Shown piece by piece: positions 7,565 to 14,793 of a DNA stretch of 36,822 nucleotides. Positions within the stretch are counted from its first letter, which is position 1. Each line of letters begins with the position of its first letter. The stretch is from JAEUMY01 sp031394355 (lineage in GTDB: Bacteria > Pseudomonadota > Gammaproteobacteria > Burkholderiales > Usitatibacteraceae), in NCBI GenBank assembly GCA_031394355.1, contig JANNSU010000082.1, positions 1 through 36,822 of the forward strand, in the 5' to 3' direction. A model generated the notes under the pieces. It did no database searches and was not told the origin of the DNA. It saw nothing but the letters and a program-made list of their open reading frames with translations. The position numbers and the translations under genes are program-made.

Positions 7565-7990
7565 CTATTGGTACACATCCGGATCATGCCTTTCCATCAC
7601 GCGGTCTGGTGCTTTGAGGGGCGTGAAGCCATATCTCGCATACAACGCATGCGCATCGCGCGTGGCCAGCATCATGCGGCGGAGTCCCTGCAGGTCCGGG
7701 TGCGCCAGGATGTGTTCCATCAGCCGCGTCGACAGACCCCGGCCGCGATGCGCATCCAGGATGTAGACATCCGCGAGATACGCGAAGGTTGCGCGGTCCG
7801 TCACCATGCGTGCGAAGCCGATCTGTTTGCCTGCATGGAACACGCCGAAGCAAAGCGAGTTGGCGGCTGCGCGCAAAACAGTCTCGCGCGGAATGCCGGG
7901 GGACCAATAGGACTGCGACAGAAATGCATGCACCGCATCCAGGTCCATGCGTGCGGGATCGCTGCTGAATTCATACGGGTCAATTATCAT
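7565..7990 (-). CDS. GNAT family N-acetyltransferase (141 aa)
   Basis: The GNAT acetyl-CoA motif is visible as ILDAHRGRGLSTRLME (about residues 77-92, with R-G-R-G at 82-85), preceded by the strand YLADVY and followed by the late motif LYARYGFTPL. I prefer ATG 7990 over the longer frame from 8047, because the fold begins soon after it and the longer form would read through a palindrome copy. The substrate is unknown. It sits next to the toxin-antitoxin operon on the same strand, but the operator lies between them, so it is probably transcribed separately. The toxin start is 48 bp away. Confidence 0.85.
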   Translation of the reverse strand: MIIDPYEFSSDPARMDLDAVHAFLSQSYWSPGIPRETVLRAAANSLCFGVFHAGKQIGFARMVTDRATFAYLADVYILDAHRGRGLSTRLMEHILAHPDLQGLRRMMLATRDAHALYARYGFTPLKAPDRVMERHDPDVYQ

Positions 7991-8005
7991 CTCGTGAGTC
8001 CCATT

Positions 8006-8017
8006 GCGAATATTCGC
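8006..8017. repeat. Iterated palindrome GCGAATATTCGC, copy 4
   Basis: Exact copy 15 bp upstream of the GNAT start, extended to a 16-bp palindrome (TTGCGAATATTCGCAA). Confidence 0.9.
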
Positions 8018-8129
8018 AACTGTACTGTCATCGCGCTTTGTCAGCACTGGGCTGTGCCGGACGGTTTGAGCACGTCTGCTTCCGGATCAGCGAGAATGCA
8101 TGGCGGCGTATCAGCGGGGATTGAGCGCG

Positions 8130-8151
8130 GAGACGTCCTTGAGACGTCCTT
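8130..8151. repeat. Two tandem copies of an 11-bp unit
   Basis: GAGACGTCCTT is repeated exactly twice head to tail, in the intergenic region upstream of paiB. The unit length matches the 11-bp array at 3365-3408, but the sequence differs. Confidence 0.8.
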
Positions 8152-8266
8152 TATCTCCCGCCAATCCCGAGGCAGCAGGGTGTAGTGTCCTGTAGCGGCA
8201 TGCTGGCTCGACCCGTCCAACGCTATCCGTCCCATCAACTCATCTGACACTTCAACGGAACCCGTC

Positions 8267-8926
8267 ATGCATCAGCCCAGCCACTTTCAGGAATCCCGCG
8301 TTGACGTACTGCATCCGCTCATGCGCGCGCATCCGTTCGCCACACTCATTGCCCATTCTGCAGGCGTGCCGGAGATCAACCATCTCCCGCTGGTGCTGGA
8401 TGTGCCGGCATCCCATGCTGAAGGGCCAACGGGCCATGGCGTGCTGCGTGGCCACGTTGCCCGCCCCAATCCTCTGGTTCGCCATTTCGCGGCTGGTGGC
8501 GAGGCCGTGGCCGTGTTCACGGCGGCAGATCACTACATTTCTCCCGCCTGGTATCCCTCGAAGCAGCGTGATCCGCGCGTGGTGCCGACATGGAACTATG
8601 TTGTCGTGCATGCACACGGCACACTGCGCATCGTCGATGATGCCGACTGGGTGCTGGCGATGATCACCGACCTCACCAACCAGCATGAAGCCGGCCGGCC
8701 CGGCCGTTGGCACGTGTCGGACGCGCCCGCTGATTACCTGCAGACGATGCTGCGTGCCATCGTCGGCGTCGAGCTCACCATCACCCGGCTGGAGGGTAAG
8801 GTGAAGGCGAGCCAGAACCGCAGCGAGGAAGACCGCGGCGGTGTCGTGCGGGGCCTGATCAGCGAGAGCAGCGAGGCCGCGTTGGCGATGTCGCGTTGGA
8901 CGCCGATCAACGTCGATTCGCAGTAG
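8267..8926 (+). CDS. paiB: PaiB-family FMN-binding protein / negative regulator (219 aa)
   Basis: The protein is full length for the PaiB family and shows its typical blocks: VLHPLMRAHPFATLIAH near the N-terminus, NHLPLVLD, GHVARPNPLVRHF, the AVFTAADHYISPAWYPSK segment and VVPTWNYVVVHAHG, then a C-terminal KASQNRSEEDRGGVV. The fold is a split-barrel flavin-binding domain. PaiB of Bacillus subtilis is linked to repression of sporulation and degradative enzyme genes; the role in proteobacteria is not established. It is transcribed away from the GNAT gene at 7565-7990. Confidence 0.88.
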   Translation: MHQPSHFQESRVDVLHPLMRAHPFATLIAHSAGVPEINHLPLVLDVPASHAEGPTGHGVLRGHVARPNPLVRHFAAGGEAVAVFTAADHYISPAWYPSKQRDPRVVPTWNYVVVHAHGTLRIVDDADWVLAMITDLTNQHEAGRPGRWHVSDAPADYLQTMLRAIVGVELTITRLEGKVKASQNRSEEDRGGVVRGLISESSEAALAMSRWTPINVDSQ

Positions 8927-9188
8927 TAGAGACGCAGCCGACCGACGCAGCGCCGCGCAACCGGAGCGGTCGCTTGCTGCCGACGATGAAACGGCGATGC
9001 ACCCGGATGGTGCCGCGCCGCAAGATGGCGCGCCGCCGTTGTGCATTGACGAACCTTCCATCGCGCGAGGCAATTGCAGGTCATTGATGCAGCGAGCTTT
9101 TCCCAGGGGCACAGGCCTTGCTTTGCTCTGCCTTGCACACAACGTGCAACTTCACACAATGAAGTCATAAACATTCTCCGAGGGGAAC
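8927..9188. other. 262-bp intergenic region with paired inverted repeats
   Basis: The frame opened at 8896 on the plus strand has no ribosome site and no recognisable protein. The last 60 bp contain two adjacent 6-5-6 inverted repeats and the ribosome site of the next gene. Confidence 0.6.
9133..9165. promoter_or_regulatory. Two adjacent 6-5-6 inverted repeats, candidate operator pair
   Basis: TTGCAC-N5-GTGCAA (9133-9149) is followed, sharing one base, by ACTTCA-N5-TGAAGT (9149-9165). Both are perfect, with 5-nt spacers ACAAC and CACAA, and their centres are 16 bp apart. They end 23 bp before the ATG at 9189. They could bind a regulator or fold as tandem mRNA hairpins. Confidence 0.55.
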
Positions 9189-9470
9189 ATGGATCAAACG
9201 CTGCTGAAGGAACTCGCCCACTTCAAGGTGCTTCTCCGCAAGGCCACCCAGCATTCCACCGATATCGAACGCCTCATCACCGATCCTGCCTATGGCAAGC
9301 AAATCTTGTCCCTCGCGGAAGAAGCCGACAGCGAAGAGCTCGTCGTTCTCGCCCTGGAGCTGAAAGACAAGCTCGGCCTGCTGCCGCAGCCCAATGCAGC
9401 CGTGAAGGCTGTGGAGCCTGCAACGGCACCGGCGGACACGAACAAATACGTGAAGGGCCTGCGCGGCTAG
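9189..9470 (+). CDS. Small conserved-looking protein of unknown function (93 aa)
   Basis: GAGGGGAAC just before ATG 9189 is a strong ribosome site, and codon use matches the GC-rich neighbours. The product is helical for about 60 residues (LKELAHFKVLLRKATQH; ADSEELVVLALELKDKLGLL) and ends in an Ala/Pro/Thr-rich tail with a final KYVKGLRG. There is no signal peptide or known motif. The paired inverted repeats directly upstream suggest it is regulated. I do not recognise the family. Confidence 0.75.
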   Translation: MDQTLLKELAHFKVLLRKATQHSTDIERLITDPAYGKQILSLAEEADSEELVVLALELKDKLGLLPQPNAAVKAVEPATAPADTNKYVKGLRG

Positions 9471-9544
9471 CCACGCATCCTGCGAATCCCTGCAACCCGC
9501 ACCGCAATTCACAAACTGGCGCGATGTCTTCTTCCCCCTTTGAC

Positions 9545-9606
9545 AAAGGGGGATCGAGGGGGATTTGGTTCGTGCCCTTTGCAAAAAGGGGGATCGAGGG
9601 GGATTT
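9545..9606. repeat. Direct repeat of a G-rich 22-bp unit
   Basis: The unit starting AAAGGGGGATCGAGGG (9545-9566) is repeated exactly at 9585-9606. The preceding CCCCCTTTG can pair with the first unit. Similar G-rich intergenic repeats are scattered through many bacterial genomes. Confidence 0.8.
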
Positions 9607-9622
9607 CCAGCAGTCATCGTAG

Positions 9623-9649
9623 CCCGGAAGCAGCGCAGCGCAATCCGGG
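9623..9649. repeat. REP-like imperfect palindrome
   Basis: CCCGGA (9623-9628) and TCCGGG (9644-9649) flank a GC-rich centre with two GCAGCG-like units. This form, preceded by GTAG, is a common proteobacterial intergenic repeat. Confidence 0.65.
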
Positions 9650-9827
9650 AATCCTCCTCTGACAAGGGCTGCAACCCGTATTCCTGAACGTAGCCACGAA
9701 CCGGCTCTTCCGCCGCATCCCACGTCACGCGCCCATTCGCGCTACGCTGTGCGTGAACATCCCTGCGTGGTCGCCAACCCGCGCAGAGGCTGCCAACTTT
9801 TCTCGCACGTTCCGGGGCCTGACTTCA

Positions 9828-10829
9828 ATGCGAATATTCGCAAGACTCTCCATCGCGCTGACCATCCTCCTCACCGGCTGCGCGCAGCTCACGCCGATGG
9901 CATCGCGCCCCTACCTCGCCCCCACGAAGGCCGAGGTCGATGTTGCGCTTTCCGTCGGCATCAACGCGATCGAGTTCGAGGCGCTGCTGAACCAGCCGCT
10001 CTACGACATGAAGCCGCAGGACATCCACCGCTACCTCGGCTGGCTCAGCAAGTCAGAGCCGGATCTGAAGAAGCGCATCACCCACCTCGCCCGCAAGAAC
10101 ATCAACCAGCCCTACGAGCTCTACCTGCTGGGCGAATTCCCGTACGAAGTCACGGACGACCAGCCGCTTTTCGACCTGACCAAGAGCGATTGCGTGGTCT
10201 ACATCGAGCACACCTACGCCATGGCGCTCTCGGGAAGCTGGGAGGAATTCTTCTGGATGCTGCAGCGCATCCGCTACAAGGACGGCGTCATCGGTGTCGC
10301 GAGCCGCAACCACTACACCGAGACCGACTGGAACCCCAACAACACTTGGCTGCTCACCGACATCACGGCGCAACTAGGCGGCCCGCGCACCCAGCACTAT
10401 CCCCTGAAAGTCGATCGCGCCCGCTTCCTCAAGAATCGATACCAGCTCACGCGCGACATCCCGGTGGAAGAAGTGAAGGAAAGCTACATCCCGAAAGAGA
10501 TGGTCGCCGAGATCGAAAGCCAGCTGCAGGAAGGCGACACCGTCAACATCGTCTCCGGCCGCGGCACCGGCCGCTGGGTGTCGCACATGGGCATGGTCGT
10601 TGTCGACCAAAACGCGGGCCCGAACGGCAAACGCCACATGATCCACTCGCAAGAGCCGATGGTGCGAGAGGAAACGTTCGAGCAGTTCATGGCGCGCGCG
10701 GCGGAGCGCGAAGCGAAAGCCGAGGCAGAAGGCAAAGACCCGCAACGACTTTATGGGTTCAAGTTTCTCCGGCTGAATGAGAAGCCCGAGCCGCCACCGA
10801 TGCAGGCGCAGCCTAGGCCGGGGCGGTAG
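9828..10829 (+). CDS. DUF1460 / N-acetylmuramoyl-L-alanine amidase-like lipoprotein (333 aa)
   Basis: Start ATG 9828 gives a clean lipoprotein signal, ALTILLTGC, with the lipidated Cys at residue 18. The body matches the DUF1460 amidase-like family of the NlpC/P60 superfamily. The presumed nucleophile is C122 in TKSDCVVYIEHTYAMAL. H162 lies in VASRNHYTETDW, and a late GRWVSHMGMVVV supplies another His. The likely substrate is cell-wall peptide. The tail is Pro-rich. The palindrome GCGAATATTCGC overlaps the start codon itself (ATGCGAATATTCGC). A decayed copy of the last ~55 codons lies downstream at 10970-11151. Confidence 0.85.
   Translation: MRIFARLSIALTILLTGCAQLTPMASRPYLAPTKAEVDVALSVGINAIEFEALLNQPLYDMKPQDIHRYLGWLSKSEPDLKKRITHLARKNINQPYELYLLGEFPYEVTDDQPLFDLTKSDCVVYIEHTYAMALSGSWEEFFWMLQRIRYKDGVIGVASRNHYTETDWNPNNTWLLTDITAQLGGPRTQHYPLKVDRARFLKNRYQLTRDIPVEEVKESYIPKEMVAEIESQLQEGDTVNIVSGRGTGRWVSHMGMVVVDQNAGPNGKRHMIHSQEPMVREETFEQFMARAAEREAKAEAEGKDPQRLYGFKFLRLNEKPEPPPMQAQPRPGR
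9830..9841. repeat. Iterated palindrome GCGAATATTCGC, copy 5
   Basis: Exact copy beginning at the G of the ATG start codon of the amidase-like gene and encoding residues 2-5 of its signal peptide. Confidence 0.9.
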
Positions 10830-10840
10830 AAATCGGCTCT

Positions 10841-10852
10841 GCGAATATTCGC
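10841..10852. repeat. Iterated palindrome GCGAATATTCGC, copy 6
   Basis: Exact intergenic copy 11 bp after the stop of the amidase-like gene; paired with copy 7 around the hairpin at 10882-10901. Confidence 0.9.
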
Positions 10853-10881
10853 GGCGAACTGCGAATGAAAAACGAGCCGCC

Positions 10882-10901
10882 GTCCCGGCGAAAGCCGGGA
10901 C
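10882..10901. repeat. REP-like hairpin with GAAA loop
   Basis: GTCCCGGC and GCCGGGAC form a perfect 8-bp stem around a GAAA tetraloop, followed by CCAGTGTCGTTC. Hairpins of this type are frequent dispersed intergenic repeats in proteobacteria. Confidence 0.8.
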
Positions 10902-10935
10902 CCAGTGTCGTTCCCGCCGACTTGCGCTGAATCCT

Positions 10936-10947
10936 GCGAATATTCGC
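10936..10947. repeat. Iterated palindrome GCGAATATTCGC, copy 7
   Basis: Exact intergenic copy, extended to TGCGAATATTCGCA; the last exact copy before a gap of about 12.3 kb. Confidence 0.9.
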
Positions 10948-10969
10948 ACTAATCACTCTGCACGCAATG

Positions 10970-11151
10970 GCTGCTCGCTGGAACCCATGGGCGGGAAGAT
11001 GCGTTCGAAAGTTTGATCAATACGGAGCTACAGCCTCGCAATACTTGAGACAAATGCATGGACCTTACGCGATTCTGCGTGTACAAGTTCCTAAGAATAA
11101 AGAGAAGCCGAAAGCAACGCCGATGCAGATGCAGCGAGACCGAGGCGGTAG
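10970..11151 (+). pseudogene. Decayed duplicate of the 3' end of the DUF1460 amidase-like gene
   Basis: Several blocks line up in order with the end of the gene at 9828-10829. They are CTCGC...CATGG (SxEPM in both), CGTTCGA (11002-11008 against 10675-10681), a KFLR block (11061-11090 against 10737-10768), GAGAAGCC, CGATGCAG-N2-GCAGC and a terminal GGCGGTAG. Single-base gaps break the frame, so this is a remnant. Over 11061-11151 roughly two thirds of positions match by eye. It sits at the edge of the AT-rich methyltransferase/ATPase segment, so it may be an old duplication or a 3' end displaced by an insertion. No integrase is present. Confidence 0.65.
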
Positions 11152-11211
11152 GGAATGTTGTTGGCCCGCATTCGGATAAGATTCAACATGACAGATTACT
11201 AGTTCAGAGAG

Positions 11212-12450
11212 ATGCTTCATACACTCGCTCAAGACGCTGACTTGCAGTCGCTATTGGTAAGCCCAGTTTTGCTAGAAGACCTATCTGCGATTCGGCACGC
11301 CGCACAGAGTACAGACAAGGTGTCAGGGCTCACCCACGCGTATTACAGGTATCCGGCGCGCTTTTCCCCACAGTTCGTTTCCGAGGTGATTGAGTGCTTC
11401 TCTCAGCCTGGTGACATTGTGCTTGATCCGTTCATGGGCGGGGGTACTAGTGTCTTGGAAGCGCACTATCGTGGTCGCATTGGCGTGGGTTCAGATGTGA
11501 ACTCATTGGCCCATTTTGTTGCCAGATCTAAAGTTACTATGCTGTCTGAGGCGGATCGTTATCTGGTCAGGAATTGGATTTCAAGTGTGGTCCCCACACT
11601 TTCGTATAAGTCTGACATCGATGACTATGCTGAATTCATTTGTGACATTCGGACCAGGAACCTGCATATCCCACAAGCGAGACCAATCAAGAAATTGCTT
11701 GCACTAGCTTTGGCATCAATCACTAGAATTCAGTCGTCAAGTGCAAAGAGGTTCATTCGTGCGATTTTGCTAAATGTTGCTCAATGGGCGCTAAACGCAC
11801 CTCGAGACGCGCCGTCGTTTGGAGCTGTAAAGCAAAAAATCTCTCAAGTCGGGGACAAGATGCTGTCGGCACAGCGGCGGTTGGATGACTACGTTTATTC
11901 TAGAGGGCTCAAGAAATACAAGCCTGTGCTGGTGCACGGTAGCGCTGAAGTCTTGCCGAATCAAAAAGTGTTTGCTGGCGGTGCCAAAGCTAAGCTAGTA
12001 GTAACGAGTCCTCCATATCCAGGCATTCATGTTCTGTATCACCGATGGCAAGTTGATGGCAGAAAGGAAACGCCTGCACCTTATTGGATAGCTGGGTGCC
12101 TGGACGGCAAAGGAACTGCGCACTACAACTTTGCCGATAGGGGGCGCGACAAAGAAGATGCTTATTTCGAAGCGGCTAGTCGGACTCTAAATTCTGTGCG
12201 ACAAGTAGTGGCGGACGGTGCGCCGATTGTGCAGTTAATTGCGTTCTCCAACCCTCAGCGCCACCTCAAGCGGTATCTTGAGGTTATGCGCGAAGCAGGG
12301 TTTGCAGAAATTCGTGAAGCGCTAACGGATACTGGAATTAAGCGCTTTGGGCGCATCTGGCGTACTGTCCCGCAACGCGCATGGCATGCCGCTAGCCAAG
12401 GCGCCACGAATTCCTCAAGGGAGGTTGCTCTAATTCATCAGGCAATTTGA
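11212..12450 (+). CDS. DNA methyltransferase with DPFMGGGT and TSPPY motifs (412 aa)
   Basis: The SAM-binding motif I is D72-PFMGGGT in DIVLDPFMGGGTSVLEA, preceded by YRYPARFSPQFVSEVI (motif X region). The catalytic motif IV is TSPPY at residues 265-269. Such motifs are typical of amino-methyltransferases that modify N4 of cytosine or N6 of adenine. About 150 residues between motifs I and IV could hold the target-recognition region (alpha-type order). GC is clearly lower (about 43-47% in sampled lines) than in the neighbours, suggesting acquisition. The gene converges on the GHKL ATPase gene with a 9-bp gap, so the pair likely moved together. No restriction endonuclease is recognised nearby. 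Confidence 0.85.
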   Translation: MLHTLAQDADLQSLLVSPVLLEDLSAIRHAAQSTDKVSGLTHAYYRYPARFSPQFVSEVIECFSQPGDIVLDPFMGGGTSVLEAHYRGRIGVGSDVNSLAHFVARSKVTMLSEADRYLVRNWISSVVPTLSYKSDIDDYAEFICDIRTRNLHIPQARPIKKLLALALASITRIQSSSAKRFIRAILLNVAQWALNAPRDAPSFGAVKQKISQVGDKMLSAQRRLDDYVYSRGLKKYKPVLVHGSAEVLPNQKVFAGGAKAKLVVTSPPYPGIHVLYHRWQVDGRKETPAPYWIAGCLDGKGTAHYNFADRGRDKEDAYFEAASRTLNSVRQVVADGAPIVQLIAFSNPQRHLKRYLEVMREAGFAEIREALTDTGIKRFGRIWRTVPQRAWHAASQGATNSSREVALIHQAI

Positions 12451-12459
12451 AAATGCCTA

Positions 12460-14757
12460 CTAGCTTTTCTTGGGCAAATTTCTTGGCAGCGATAAGCAAA
12501 GCGGGACCATCACGCGTGAAAGTCCAACAATTGTCTCCTCGATGCGAGACCTAACGGCACTTTCGTCATTTGCCCATTCGGGAGTTTTCTTCGCGTTCTC
12601 GATTAGCCCCATAGCTGCTAGCGCCAATCCGTATTTGAATACAAACGATACGGCCACTTCTTCTTCTTTTGGGCGCTGCTTCTTTGCGTCTTCAAGCTGT
12701 GTACTCGTGGTGTTGAGCACTAGCTGAAGGCGATCCGTTCCAGGGACCTTTTCTATTGTCAGAGGAGGTGCATCTGGCCCCTGTGCAACCTCCTTAATGT
12801 TTGGCCTGCTCGGTGAAGGACCAGACTTTGGCGAAATGGGTGGCCTAGGCTCAGGTGGATCTGCTGGAAGAGGTTCAATAATTTCAGCCTTCACATTTAG
12901 CGTGAAGGGACCGCTGCCTACATTGTCTGAAATTGTTGCCTGGAACTGTATGGCTGTTCCAACGGCAAGGCTCTTTTCCGGTACTACTGAGAATGTAAGC
13001 CGTCCATTGAAAAGGCGGAAAGTGGGTGTGGTATCGCCTTGCGTTGTGCAAACACCTCTTCTCTTCCTCCTTGTGAAGTAGTTGTTTCCAACATCGGTTA
13101 GAAAAGAAGCACGCTTGGATTGGCCGCGAGGTACTTGTATCGATATGCTAGTACTTCCATCTTTTCGTTTGAAGAATGTCGGGAACTCTGTGCCGACAAA
13201 AGGTGTCGGCGGCTTGTCTTCATCCGTTCCTGGATCATCAGATGCGCTCTTTGCGCCCACGCGCCCCGACACGGCGCTTCCGAACAAATTGGCCAATGCG
13301 GGATCAGTTGTTAGCAGCTGTTCCAGCGCCGAAATTCCTTCTTCGTCATCGACAGCATTCCGTACTTTCTCTTCGTACCGCCTCCGATTTAGCTCAATCA
13401 GGCCTTCGTGAGAACTCAGCTCACGCTGCAACTTCTTCAGTAGCTCTGCAAGAAGTGGATCCTCGCGAAACGTCTCGCGATTGCTCATGAACAGAGCATT
13501 GCGGCTCTCTTGACCGAGATCTGTGCAGTCGAGCGTTACAAGCATGCTGCCGGCAATGTGTTCCTTATCTACACTCTTGGTTTTGAAGAACTGAACATCT
13601 CGCTTGGCATGAGACTGGCCATTGATCAATGCCCTAAGTCCAGTTTGCGGCAGGTTTTCGTCGTCCTCGCCGGGCCTTGTTGATTTGAATACGCGGATCT
13701 CGCCAGGAACTGTTTCACCCGAATCGAGGCGGATTGAAATGCTCGCTCCCTCTTCAAATCCTGGCTCAAGTTTGTTTGGCCCCCAGGACGATAACCGGTC
13801 CCAAAGCGTCACGCCCATGACGTTCGCTTTGTATTCTGGGCGGCATTCAATTACTCGAAGTGGCAATGTGGGTCGGAGCAAGTATTCCTGCAACTTTTTA
13901 TAGAGCTCACCACAGATATTGCTTCGAGGAGCTTTGAAGTCGTACATCTTGATGAGTGTCCCAGAGGCGACCTCACGTTCTCTCGGGAGGCAAATCTCCC
14001 CAGATCTCGCAGAGGCCTTTGGAATCAGTCGTAGTGGTTTACTTCCGGCAGTTAAGGCGTGATTGTCCTTCCCTACCAAGTACTTCCATGAAGGTTTCTG
14101 TTGTGAAGGGAAAAAGCAAAACAAAGTGAATCCCCATTCGGTCGTAGAAGACTTAGAAACATCGTCGGGGACTCTCGAAACAATTAGTTGTAGCTTTCGG
14201 TGCTCACTACAAAACGGGAGCACTCCGGTGCCGCCCATGTTGAATCGACCTTGAACAAACGGGATCGCACCTTTGTAACTCCCATCCGAACTTCCGTAAA
14301 TGAGCGAGCAAAAAGTCGACTGAAAGTTAGCTGGGAGCTGTCCTTCGCCGCTGTCGTAAAGCGATAGACAAGGCCGTGCTTTTGAGCCGGTTGCATAAAG
14401 AACTAGATTTGATTCGGCAAAGTTACGCAGCTGGGACTGATTTCTCTCGTCCAAATTGCCAAAAAACTGCTCGGCTGCGGCCACCATAGTCTTGGGCGCG
14501 CTATCCCCTCGAGGATCAATTCGTGCGGCCTTGCAACTGCGCAATAAGATTGCATCCTGACTATTTGTAATCTTTTCAACGAGTGCCGCCGCTTGTGTAC
14601 TCTGCTGGCTTTGTACAATTGACTGATTGTTTGGCATGTCGCCTAGATATCGCCAGCGTCTCTCATCATCAAGAATGCCATTTGATTTAAGCACGCCAAG
14701 AACTGCTTCCTCACTTTCGCATTCAAGCAATTCTTCAAGTAGACGCATGTCTTCCAT
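12460..14757 (-). CDS. GHKL-type ATPase, MORC/MutL/Hsp90-like (765 aa)
   Basis: The N-terminal quarter carries the three Bergerat-fold ATP-binding motifs: the N box E61-KITN65-SQDA in ALVEKITNSQDAILL, D135-SGEG, and GRFNMGGTG (glycines 175-178); SGTLIKMYDF is a candidate later motif. The middle has charged helices (QRELSSHEGLIELNRRRYEE). Residues about 560-640 look beta-rich and Ig-like (VGTAIQFQATISDN), followed by a Pro-rich linker and a C-terminal helical block. ATG 14757 has AGAGGA 7 nt upstream. GC is low. Prokaryotic MORC/MutL-type ATPases are known partners of restriction-modification genes; here the only obvious partner is the convergent methyltransferase. No nuclease motif is recognised. 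Confidence 0.78.
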   Translation of the reverse strand: MEDMRLLEELLECESEEAVLGVLKSNGILDDERRWRYLGDMPNNQSIVQSQQSTQAAALVEKITNSQDAILLRSCKAARIDPRGDSAPKTMVAAAEQFFGNLDERNQSQLRNFAESNLVLYATGSKARPCLSLYDSGEGQLPANFQSTFCSLIYGSSDGSYKGAIPFVQGRFNMGGTGVLPFCSEHRKLQLIVSRVPDDVSKSSTTEWGFTLFCFFPSQQKPSWKYLVGKDNHALTAGSKPLRLIPKASARSGEICLPREREVASGTLIKMYDFKAPRSNICGELYKKLQEYLLRPTLPLRVIECRPEYKANVMGVTLWDRLSSWGPNKLEPGFEEGASISIRLDSGETVPGEIRVFKSTRPGEDDENLPQTGLRALINGQSHAKRDVQFFKTKSVDKEHIAGSMLVTLDCTDLGQESRNALFMSNRETFREDPLLAELLKKLQRELSSHEGLIELNRRRYEEKVRNAVDDEEGISALEQLLTTDPALANLFGSAVSGRVGAKSASDDPGTDEDKPPTPFVGTEFPTFFKRKDGSTSISIQVPRGQSKRASFLTDVGNNYFTRRKRRGVCTTQGDTTPTFRLFNGRLTFSVVPEKSLAVGTAIQFQATISDNVGSGPFTLNVKAEIIEPLPADPPEPRPPISPKSGPSPSRPNIKEVAQGPDAPPLTIEKVPGTDRLQLVLNTTSTQLEDAKKQRPKEEEVAVSFVFKYGLALAAMGLIENAKKTPEWANDESAVRSRIEETIVGLSRVMVPLCLSLPRNLPKKS

Positions 14758-14793
14758 GTCAGTCCTCTACGTATTTGGCAATCTGCCGGAGCG

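Larger units (their letters stand above)
9471..9827. other. 357-bp intergenic region rich in repeats
   Basis: Apart from the two copies of a G-rich unit at 9545-9606 and a REP-like hairpin at 9623-9649, I see no gene here. An in-frame extension of the downstream gene to 9753 is open but lacks a ribosome site and would mask a good lipoprotein signal. Confidence 0.6.
10830..11211. other. 382-bp region of repeats and gene remnant
   Basis: The region contains two palindrome copies, a REP-like hairpin and a decayed copy of the upstream gene's 3' end, but no intact gene. GC content falls towards its right end, where the AT-richer methyltransferase region begins. Confidence 0.65.

Noticed and set aside
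8041..8268. 75-codon minus-strand frame between the GNAT and paiB
   Set aside because: It starts opposite the paiB start codon, has no ribosome site and no recognisable sequence.
8252..9142. 296-codon minus-strand frame opposite paiB
   Set aside because: The translation is low-complexity antisense sequence rich in Arg, His and Cys.
9471..9827. CRISPR array at the repeated 22-bp unit
   Set aside because: Only two units are present with an 18-bp gap, and there are no cas genes.
11061..11240. Short ORFs over the amidase remnant
   Set aside because: They arise from the decayed, frame-broken copy and stop or run on without conserved sequence.
11152..14793. Integrated phage or conjugative element
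   Set aside because: No integrase, relaxase, phage structural gene, tRNA target or clear attachment repeat is visible; only the base composition and gene content suggest acquisition.
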